From assembly GCA_031255955.1 (NCBI GenBank), contig JAIRRO010000003.1:1-28087 (forward strand): a stretch of 28,087 bases of DNA, written 5' to 3'. The DNA comes from Oscillospiraceae bacterium. Lineage in GTDB: Bacteria; Bacillota; Clostridia; Oscillospirales; Oscillospiraceae. Under the pieces are notes generated by a model that ran no database searches, was not told where the DNA came from, and worked only from the letters and a program-made list of their open reading frames with translations. Each line of letters starts with the position of its first letter. The first letter of the stretch is position 1. Made by a program: the position numbers and the translations under genes. Shown one piece after another: positions 22,106-28,087 of this stretch.

Positions 22106-24857
22106 ATTTCGCGCACCCATCCCTTGTCACATATTCGGAGGGAGACTCCGTATCGCCCGCAATTCCGTGTTGTACAGCCCAGCTCCAAGCATCAAACGCC
22201 CATTGCGAAACGCCGGGAAAATCGCCGGTAGCAGCGCTGTTATCCGCCGATTCACCTTTAGCCTGACGCCACAGCAGCGTCACGATTTGCTCGCGCGTGA
22301 TGAGATCATCAAGCCCCATATCGCCGCCGTCATAGCCCCGCATATACGCGCCCAGCGCGGGATAGGCGTCCGCGAAATCCCCGCGAGTCATTAAGCGCAG
22401 GGTCACGCTGTCCAGCAGGGTGCCGTCGATATCGAAGCAGGATATTGTCATTTTGTTGCCGTCGGTTGTAAGGCTTTGATAAGTGGAAATGTTGTAAATC
22501 GTCCGTTCGGCAAGTGTTTCATCCGCGCTGTCATAAAATTTAAGACCGCTGTTACCCATCACCTGCGTAATCCCGTTTTGCGGCGCAAGCCGCGAATATA
22601 CGTGCTGATGCCCGACGAGAGCTATTGTCACGCCGCAGTCCTCGAATAGCGGCAGCCAGCGCGTCTGCATTGCGTCGGCGTTGACGTCGCTGTGAACCTC
22701 ATACACGGGAAGATGTGTCAGAACGATTTTCCACCGCGCGGAGGTGCCGGATAAATCATCGCGGAGCCACGCGTTGATGCGGTCAAAATCCGCATCTGTG
22801 AGTTTCTGCTCGCCGGAGAATATCCACGAATTAAGCACCGTGATGTGCATATCACCCGGTTCAATGCTATAGAATTCCTCCTTGAAGCCGTCGGGACCAT
22901 TCATCGGCAAATCAAAGCGCTCAAGGAATTTAACAGGCTTGCCGGAGAGGGTGTTGCTCTCGTGGTTGCCGACAGTGGGATAAAACGGCATAGCCCCCAG
23001 CGCGTTTTCCTTTGCGTCAAAAAAGGCGTCCCATTGAAGGTCATCAATGCCGCTTTCCACAATGTCCCCGGCTTGAAGCGCCAGCGCCGCTAAAGGATTG
23101 GCAGCGGCGGCTGCCGCCGCCAGAGCCTCCCACGCCGCAAAATCCGTCTCGGCGTTCTGCGTCACCTGAATATCGCCGAAAAACAGCAGCTCAACGGCGT
23201 CGGTGCGCATCGTCAGCTCCACCGTTGAGGGGTCATATCTGTTGTTGACGAATTTCAGCAGATATTCTCCGTCCATTTCCACCGGATAGCTGTCTATCCG
23301 CGCGCCGGAGAGCATCAGCGTAGTGCCGTCCGGGGCGGTGATATAGAGCGTCAAGCCGTTTTTGTAGTCCGGATCGGTGAACTCAAATTTTGCAAGCTCC
23401 CCGAGGGTCAGCACGGCGCGGACAGGCGGCGCGGGATTTTTAAGCGTCACGCTGACGACCTTGTCGGCGAAGCCCCGCGCGTGAAAGCTGAACGAATATG
23501 ACCCCGCATCACAAAGCAGCCCGGCGTCGAAGGAAACACCGTCGTCACCGACGATGTAGTCGCCGTCCGCCAGCCTGACATAGCCGCCGCTGTCCGGCGC
23601 CTTCATCGTCACAAATTGTATGGCGTCGCGCCACGCCTGCCAATCAGCCGCGCTGACGCTATCGTGCCGCTCAAAGGTGAGCGCGGCGTCTGCCGAGGCG
23701 CTGTACAGCGTCTTAAACGCCGGGGCAAGACCGGGATAGCGCGTCGTTATAATCCCCGCGTCGGAATACCCTTCGCGCACAGCCGTGATATACAGCGCGA
23801 CGGGGGATTTGGCGATGTCGCGCCCCGATATATCAACCGCAATCGGCTCGGAGTAGGGGAGCTGCGGCGCGCCGTCAAACGAATAGAACACGCGCGCGCC
23901 CTCCGTGCCGCACGAAACCGCGAACGTCAGTGTGTCGCCGGATACCTCCGCCGTGACAACGGGAACCTCAACCGCGCCCGCGGGTTCTATGGGAACCGAC
24001 GCGGAGGAGCCTTGCAGCATTATATTATAAATCCATTTGAAATTATCGAACGCCGTGCGGTGTGCCGCCATCAAATCAGCTTCCGTCATCGGCAGCGCGA
24101 GCCGCAGCGCCGTTTCGTCTGTCAGCACATCCCGCAGACTCCCGGCGGCGATGCCGTTGTTTTTCGCGATGTGCTCCGCGATCCCTATCTCTGTGGAGGC
24201 GACAAGCGCGTCTGTCGTCGTGCGCCCGCTGAAGCTCTCTGTCGCAAGAATCGGCACGGTGGAGGTGCCGCCGCTGAATACCTCGCGCTTTATATCGTAA
24301 TATGGATCGCTCTCGCGATATTTCGCGTTGTATTCCTCAAGAGACAGTCCGAATTTTGAGTTATCCTCGCCGCCTAGCTCCCACGCTGTTTGCCAGCTGT
24401 CAAACAGTCCTTCGAAATAATAGCGCGGCTTCCCATAAAGCTCGTCATATGTCCAGCTGCGATTATAGTTGCCATAGCTGTCTGTTGCCATCAGCTTTAT
24501 GGTGTCGCCGCCCTCAAAGCGAATTTTATCCGCGCCGCGTACGTCCGAAACGCGCCCGACGTATTCCACAAGCTCCGGCACGGTGACGCCGCGCGCCTCG
24601 CAATACTGGGTGGTCGGATAGTTGTCCGTGGACGAGACGTAATAGTTCGTCCCGTTTGCCTGACCGTGGGAAATGGCTTTCAGCTCGTCAAGAGAAAGAA
24701 TTTTCAACAGGACAGGCTTGCCGTCGGCGCGCGCGGCATAGAAAAAAATATTTTCGCCCTTTGCCGACTGCAGAGTTTTGGCGTCGGCGCGCGTGGCAAT
24801 CAGCGGCACAGCCGATAAAAGCGCAAGCGCGAGTAAAATTGATAAAAATCGCTTCAT
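22095..24857 (-). CDS. Secreted multidomain metallophosphoesterase with SLH-type tail
   Basis: A 920-residue exported protein. Signal peptide 1-26. Residues 30-290 form a domain paralogous to that of the SLH protein upstream. A chitobiase-like Ig domain is at about 295-378, then a DUF1533/HBI-like segment near 425-475. The calcineurin/purple-acid-phosphatase core at about 555-800 has all metal motifs: D562 (GDIQ), D598 (AGDIVE), N631-H632 (GNHES), H715 (LTHLP) and H750/H752 (GHQH). The end carries an SLH-like module (LITREQIVTLLWRQ, then WAFDAWSWAVQHGIA). It likely hydrolyses phosphate esters at the surface; the substrate is unknown. The ribosome binding site is moderate (GAGG 11 bases before ATG). 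Confidence 0.87.
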   Translation of the reverse strand: MKRFLSILLALALLSAVPLIATRADAKTLQSAKGENIFFYAARADGKPVLLKILSLDELKAISHGQANGTNYYVSSTDNYPTTQYCEARGVTVPELVEYVGRVSDVRGADKIRFEGGDTIKLMATDSYGNYNRSWTYDELYGKPRYYFEGLFDSWQTAWELGGEDNSKFGLSLEEYNAKYRESDPYYDIKREVFSGGTSTVPILATESFSGRTTTDALVASTEIGIAEHIAKNNGIAAGSLRDVLTDETALRLALPMTEADLMAAHRTAFDNFKWIYNIMLQGSSASVPIEPAGAVEVPVVTAEVSGDTLTFAVSCGTEGARVFYSFDGAPQLPYSEPIAVDISGRDIAKSPVALYITAVREGYSDAGIITTRYPGLAPAFKTLYSASADAALTFERHDSVSAADWQAWRDAIQFVTMKAPDSGGYVRLADGDYIVGDDGVSFDAGLLCDAGSYSFSFHARGFADKVVSVTLKNPAPPVRAVLTLGELAKFEFTDPDYKNGLTLYITAPDGTTLMLSGARIDSYPVEMDGEYLLKFVNNRYDPSTVELTMRTDAVELLFFGDIQVTQNAETDFAAWEALAAAAAAANPLAALALQAGDIVESGIDDLQWDAFFDAKENALGAMPFYPTVGNHESNTLSGKPVKFLERFDLPMNGPDGFKEEFYSIEPGDMHITVLNSWIFSGEQKLTDADFDRINAWLRDDLSGTSARWKIVLTHLPVYEVHSDVNADAMQTRWLPLFEDCGVTIALVGHQHVYSRLAPQNGITQVMGNSGLKFYDSADETLAERTIYNISTYQSLTTDGNKMTISCFDIDGTLLDSVTLRLMTRGDFADAYPALGAYMRGYDGGDMGLDDLITREQIVTLLWRQAKGESADNSAATGDFPGVSQWAFDAWSWAVQHGIAGDTESPSEYVTRDGCAKYVK

Positions 24858-24876
24858 TGTTTCTTTAACCTCGTTT

Positions 24877-25959
24877 CTAACCTCTTTTGGCTGACAACAC
24901 TTGTGTAATTGCCCCCAGCGCGAATATCGTGAGCGCCGCGAGCGCCGCGGGAATTACGGGCGCGTCGGGCGGAGCCTCCGTCAACGCGACGGCGTCGTCC
25001 GCCATCTCGTCGCGCCGCCACTGCTGAACGCCGCCGTCGTCGTTCTCCGATTTCGCCGCGGGCTGAATTTGATATCCGAGGCGCGTGAGCTTTATCGGCG
25101 GAGGATTCGGGTCTGTGACGGGCTGCGGCTCAGGCTCCGGCGACGCCGGTTCGGTGATTTGACTCGGTGACGCGGATTCAAGCGGCATGGGGGTTGCTGC
25201 GCCTTCAGTGGGGACATCGTCCGCGATACCTACTTCCTCGGAGTTAAATTCGCTGCCGACCTTGTCGTCCGTCGGCTCTGACGGCTCCGCGGGGGGCGCG
25301 CCACCAAGCGTGACCTCGATTTTATGAATCCACTTCGCGGAGCTGGATGCCGTGCGTTCCTCCGCGTCCGTCTGACCGAAAATCAGGCGAAAACGCGTGT
25401 TTGTATTCAGATTCATATAATCGCTGCCGAAGCTTGCCCCCGCCAGCGCGCGGTTCCAGTCGTCGGCGAGAGCGATGACGGTCTGCACAGGCTCTTGGTC
25501 CAGCGCGGCGTATTCGTTGCCGCGCCCGTGGTCATAATCAAAATTATCCGGCAGGGAATAGTAGCAATAGCGCGGCGTATCGATGAGATATGTCTTTGTC
25601 AGAGAGGTATAGTATCCGCCCGCCTTGTCGTTCGTCCAAAAATTAAAGCTCTGTACGCTGCCGATGTCAATACCGGCAGCCTCCAGCAGGTCAGCCAGCG
25701 TGACGCCCGCGACGTGGTCGATGACCACACTTGGCATATTGTCGATAAACGTGTAGTCCTGATATACAACATCAAGAGCCCACAGCTCATCAAGCGTGAA
25801 TACGCGGCGTGTCTCGTATTCCCCGCCGAAGTACCCCACGCTGACGGTCAGCGTGTCGGCGGCAAGTCCGCTGTATTCGTCCGTATCCAGCGCGGCGGCG
25901 TTGACAGCCGCAAGCAACAGGAGCAAAAAGGCGGCGACAAAGCGTTTTGATTTTTTCAT
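24877..25959 (-). CDS. Surface protein with sulfite-oxidase-like domain, proline-rich spacer and C-terminal membrane anchor
   Basis: A 360-residue protein. The signal peptide ends at about residue 23 (NAAA). Residues 35-220 look like a sulfite-oxidase-like fold: TLDELWALDVVYQDYTF, VTLADLLEAAGIDIG, VQTVIALADDWNRAL and SSAKWIHKIEVTLGG. Residues 221-290 are an acidic, proline-rich spacer with SPEPEPQPVTDPNPPP. A single helix follows at about 335-354 with the end SAKRG, giving an outside-facing protein with a C-terminal membrane anchor. It has no LPxTG motif. Start ATG 25959 overlaps the stop of the SLH gene as TGATG. The spacer-plus-helix resembles TonB in reverse, so it could be the energised partner of the ExbB/DUF2149 pair; that is inference. 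Confidence 0.78.
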   Translation of the reverse strand: MKKSKRFVAAFLLLLLAAVNAAALDTDEYSGLAADTLTVSVGYFGGEYETRRVFTLDELWALDVVYQDYTFIDNMPSVVIDHVAGVTLADLLEAAGIDIGSVQSFNFWTNDKAGGYYTSLTKTYLIDTPRYCYYSLPDNFDYDHGRGNEYAALDQEPVQTVIALADDWNRALAGASFGSDYMNLNTNTRFRLIFGQTDAEERTASSSAKWIHKIEVTLGGAPPAEPSEPTDDKVGSEFNSEEVGIADDVPTEGAATPMPLESASPSQITEPASPEPEPQPVTDPNPPPIKLTRLGYQIQPAAKSENDDGGVQQWRRDEMADDAVALTEAPPDAPVIPAALAALTIFALGAITQVLSAKRG

Positions 25960-27584
25960 CAGCGCTTTGAATAATTCAGTAAAATTTGCGCTGCCATCGC
26001 GCGGGTGCAGGGTCCTTTCGGCGATATAGTACCGTCGCTGCTGCCGTTGATGACCTCTATTCCGTTTGCCCACGCGAGCGCATCCGACGCGTAATCGCTG
26101 ATATCGCCCTTATCGGGGAACGCAGACAAATCGCCGCGGACGCTCAAATCCTCTTTTTTATACTCACCGTAGCGGTAAAAAAGCGTGGCGATGTCCTGAC
26201 GCGTTATCTCATCGTCGGGCTTGAATACGGGCGTTGCGGCGTTGCTCGTGCCCTTCACAATATTGTTCTTATACGCCCAAGACGCCGCCGCCGATAGGGG
26301 AGTGCCCTTTGTAATGTCCGAGAAATTGACATAGCTTGTCACCTCCGGCTTGCCCTCCAGCCGATACAGCGCCGTTAAAAACTGCGCGCGCGTAACAGAG
26401 ACGTCGGGGGAAAATTTTCCGGGAGCCGTTTCGTCAAACAAGCCTTTGCCCATGGCATACACAACGGCGTCCTCAAACCAAATCCCGGCGTCAACATCCG
26501 ACCACGCGCCGCGCAGCGCAAGCTCGGGATTCGTTTCCGTTCCGCTCGACGTTAGCGTGAGTGTTGTAACGCCCGCGTCCGTGTATCCCTCGCGCACGGC
26601 GCGCGTCGTAAGTGTCACCCTGCCATCCTTAAAGTATGATTTCGGAATGACGACGGGCGAGCCGTCATAGGGCGCGGTGGGGGTATACGACGGCGAAATA
26701 TAGTTGTGATTGTATAGAATCGTCGCGTCCGGCGTCGCGCAGCTCAGGCGGACAAAGTAATTATCGCCGTACTCTGTCATCACAGCCGTCGGGGCGGCGA
26801 CGGCGCCCGGCGGGGTGAAATTAATGCTGGCGTCAAGTCGGATATTAGATACCCAATAGCGCGTGTCGCTCGCGGTGGAGCTTTTGTCAAACAGCTCGTC
26901 CCGTGTCATCGGCTTCATAATCCGCATGGTGCGCTGGTTATCCGGCAAGCCGCTGTCATACCAGAAGCTCTCCATATTATAATCGACGCCGAATTTCTCT
27001 TCTGTAATCATATACCGCTGGCTGAACGCGCGCACGGACAGCAGCACAAGCTCCGGCTGGCGGGACGCCCAAATCGCGTTTACATCCTTATATTCCTGCG
27101 TCTCATAATCCCACTGCTCGTACAGGGCGGGGAAGTTCCAGCGCTCGACGCCGTAAAGGTCGGCGTATGTATAGCTGTCCATATCATCGTAACCCGTCTG
27201 GTCGATTTCCCAGAACTGAATCTCTGTGTCGCCGCTCCACTCGGCTGACAGCTCCGGCAGACCCGAAAGCGGGGATTTCTCCTGCGCATATTCGATAAAT
27301 TCACGCACCGTAAAGCCCTGCGCCTCTTGATGCACCGTGGTCACGAACCTGTCGAGAATGGAATAGTTGTGCAAAGTGTCGTCAATTTTTCCGTCCTGCA
27401 TATCGCGCTCCATCTCGCTGACGGGGATCTGCGCCACAAGAATGTCCCCGCCCTTTGCCGTTGAGGCATAAAACAGGACATTGCCCACAGTCTGCCCCGC
27501 GGGAACCGTTTTCGCCGACGCGGGCAGCGTCAGCAGCGCGAGTGTCAAGACAGCCACGAGTATTGCGCTTACCAGCTTTTTCAT
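25959..27584 (-). CDS. SLH-domain surface protein with sulfite-oxidase-like N-terminal region
   Basis: A 541-residue exported protein, first gene of the operon. Signal peptide 1-24 (ASA). Residues 30-255 form a domain paralogous to the phosphoesterase N-terminus: NVLFYASTAKGGDILVAQI, FTVREFIEYAQE, a short SYTYADLYGVERWNF and a C-terminal RAFSQRYM. An Ig-like/chitobiase domain with AVREGYTDAGVTTL is at about 258-345. Three SLH repeats at about 361-411, 421-475 and 486-540 (TRAQFLTALYRL; TRQDIATLFYRY; TRAMAAQILLNY) bind secondary cell-wall polymer, so it sits in the cell wall. GGAGG precedes the ATG by five bases. No cysteine is placed like the molybdenum ligand of sulfite oxidase. Confidence 0.88.
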   Translation of the reverse strand: MKKLVSAILVAVLTLALLTLPASAKTVPAGQTVGNVLFYASTAKGGDILVAQIPVSEMERDMQDGKIDDTLHNYSILDRFVTTVHQEAQGFTVREFIEYAQEKSPLSGLPELSAEWSGDTEIQFWEIDQTGYDDMDSYTYADLYGVERWNFPALYEQWDYETQEYKDVNAIWASRQPELVLLSVRAFSQRYMITEEKFGVDYNMESFWYDSGLPDNQRTMRIMKPMTRDELFDKSSTASDTRYWVSNIRLDASINFTPPGAVAAPTAVMTEYGDNYFVRLSCATPDATILYNHNYISPSYTPTAPYDGSPVVIPKSYFKDGRVTLTTRAVREGYTDAGVTTLTLTSSGTETNPELALRGAWSDVDAGIWFEDAVVYAMGKGLFDETAPGKFSPDVSVTRAQFLTALYRLEGKPEVTSYVNFSDITKGTPLSAAASWAYKNNIVKGTSNAATPVFKPDDEITRQDIATLFYRYGEYKKEDLSVRGDLSAFPDKGDISDYASDALAWANGIEVINGSSDGTISPKGPCTRAMAAQILLNYSKR

Positions 27585-27647
27585 TTGAACCTCCGAAAAT
27601 TTTTAATTAGATTGATATGCAAACCCCTTTCGGGAATTTACCGGATT

Positions 27648-27716
27648 AAAAAAACGGGATAGCGCCGCACGGAGAGACTTCCTCTTGCAGAAAGACCGCC
27701 GCGCTCGCTATCCCGT
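27648..27716 (-). terminator. Strong intrinsic terminator in the leader of the SLH/ExbB operon
   Basis: On the minus strand ACGGGATAGCG (27706-27716) and CGCTATCCCGT (27654-27664) form an 11-bp stem with an internal hairpin, followed by a run of seven T residues (plus 27648-27654). It lies between the structured RNA and the SLH gene start at 27584, so it would end the leader RNA or act as a switchable expression platform. Confidence 0.88.
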
Positions 27717-27727
27717 AAAATTAAACG

Positions 27728-27869
27728 CTTCGTTCATCCTTCTATACAGGTTCGGAGCGCGCTTTCGCGCGTGCCTTCAACCCTGCGAAGATCGGCGTTA
27801 CCCGACCCCGTGAGCGTCTCAGCTCAGGGCAACCGCCGCACAGCGGGGGCTGCCTCCAGAGGAACAAAA
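27728..27869 (-). ncRNA. Structured leader RNA of unidentified class (candidate riboswitch)
   Basis: The minus-strand transcript holds a closed branched domain. An outer stem pairs plus 27858-27869 (5' arm UUUUGUUCCUCU) with 27728-27743 (3' arm AGAAGGAUGAACGAAG): eight continuous pairs including wobbles, a mismatch, then three more. Inside are hairpins at 27838-27853 (GCAGC with GCUGU), 27794-27837 (GGCG(G)UUGCC with GGUAACGCC, topped by UGAGC with GCUCA) and 27747-27785 (CAGG(G)UU with GAACCUG, ending in CGCGC-GAAA-GCGCG, a GNRA tetraloop). A strong terminator follows 12 bases downstream. The order promoter, junction RNA, terminator and operon is that of a riboswitch. I could not match the cobalamin, TPP, T-box, SAM, FMN or lysine consensus. 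A free-standing sRNA is the alternative. No protein gene lies in 27585-27980. Confidence 0.65.
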
Positions 27870-27907
27870 ATGTGTGCAATATTCGATTAGGGGCTCGTGT
27901 AAGGTAT

Positions 27908-27936
27908 AATATACGCCTGTGACGGAGACTTGTCAA
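27908..27936 (-). promoter_or_regulatory. Sigma-A promoter of the structured leader and surface operon
   Basis: On the minus strand TTGACA (27931-27936) and TATATT (27908-27913) are separated by 17 bases. Transcription would start near 27900 and give a leader of about 315 bases to the SLH gene. It begins just after the tRNA terminator. Confidence 0.85.
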
Positions 27937-27940
27937 GAAG

Positions 27941-27981
27941 AAAAAGCGCCCCGCGACCGCTAGGGTCTCAGGGCGCTTTTT
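27941..27981. terminator. Intrinsic terminator of the tRNA-Gln gene
   Basis: AAAAAGCGCCC and GGGGCGCTTTTT form a stem on both strands (arms 27941-27952 and 27970-27981). It starts directly at the 3' CCA end of the tRNA gene and ends four bases before the next promoter, so it separates the tRNA from the surface operon. Confidence 0.88.
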
Positions 27982-28054
27982 GGCAGCGGGTGAAGGATTT
28001 GAACCCTCACAAACAGAGTCAGAGTCTGTCGTGCTACCATTACACAAACCCGCT
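27981..28054 (-). tRNA. tRNA-Gln (anticodon CTG)
   Basis: A 74-base cloverleaf on the minus strand. The acceptor stem AGCGGGT pairs with ACCCGCT; the D stem is GTGT with GCAC and loop AATGGTA. The anticodon stem ACAGA/TCTGT encloses the loop CTCTGAC with anticodon CTG, reading codon CAG. The T stem GAGGG/CCTTC holds loop TTCAAAT. The discriminator base is G and the CCA end is encoded (27981-27983 complement). Confidence 0.93.
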
Positions 28055-28069
28055 GTATAAAGCCTTACG

Positions 28070-28075
28070 ATTATA
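28070..28075 (-). promoter_or_regulatory. -10 box of the tRNA-Gln promoter
   Basis: TATAAT on the minus strand lies 15 bases before the mature tRNA 5' end. Its -35 box would be just outside the window (about 28093-28098). The tRNA could also belong to a longer tRNA transcript. Confidence 0.55.
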
Positions 28076-28087
28076 ACGCCGCGCGGG

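Noticed and set aside
23616..24359. Long plus-strand frame antisense to the phosphoesterase gene
   Set aside because: Arginine-rich shadow translation without a ribosome binding site; the minus-strand gene is clear.
27728..27869. Assigning the leader RNA to cobalamin, TPP, T-box, SAM or FMN riboswitches
   Set aside because: CTGAGA and GAACCTG words resemble TPP parts and TATAG-GGATGAA resembles the FMN end, but the other conserved blocks (for example the B12 box or AGGGTGGNACCGCG) are missing.
27742..28047. A 101-codon minus-strand frame at the window end
   Set aside because: It runs through the tRNA-Gln gene, its terminator, a promoter and the structured RNA; it has no ribosome binding site and is explained by RNA genes.

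Overview
The window is a dense bacterial chromosome segment that I read as coming from an anaerobic, fermentative member of the Clostridia (Firmicutes). The evidence is a Gram-positive type PolC polymerase, a phosphate butyryltransferase and butyrate kinase pair, a Clostridium beijerinckii-type NADP-dependent secondary alcohol dehydrogenase, many sigma-A promoters with 17-base spacers, strong GGAGG ribosome binding sites and proteins anchored by SLH domains. The composition is fairly GC-rich. I see no ribosomal RNA, insertion sequence, phage gene or CRISPR array. The genus cannot be told from the sequence.

Left part (1-5300): the 3' end of polC, then ptb and buk (butyrate formation from butyryl-CoA with ATP gain), a small VapBC-like toxin-antitoxin pair, and a divergently oriented secondary alcohol dehydrogenase. 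Middle (5300-15600): a three-gene ABC-2 exporter operon; a COG3044-type ABC-class ATPase on the other strand with a long leader that holds a 22-codon ORF and a terminator; a lipoprotein gene followed by yfbR; an ACT-domain/PFL-family gene pair; cinA; and two tandem paralogous cysteine-rich small proteins of unknown function.

Right part (15600-28087), all on the minus strand: a four-gene group (AlkZ-related protein, HTH_42 winged-helix protein, a hypothetical and a DUF4180 protein), the copper ATPase copA, then the most unusual part of the window. This is a six-gene operon (27584 down to 20814) that encodes an SLH surface protein, a proline-rich protein with a C-terminal membrane anchor, a secreted metallophosphatase with an SLH-like tail, a MotA/TolQ/ExbB-type channel, a DUF2149 (ExbD-like) protein and a lipoprotein. 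Several of its proteins seem to share sulfite-oxidase-like folds without the usual cysteine ligand for molybdenum.

This operon sits behind its own promoter, a branched RNA of about 140 nt that I could not match to a riboswitch class, and a strong terminator. A tRNA-Gln(CUG) gene lies upstream. Taken together it looks like a regulated, proton-driven cell-surface machine without TonB. That is my main candidate for an undescribed system; its substrate is unknown.
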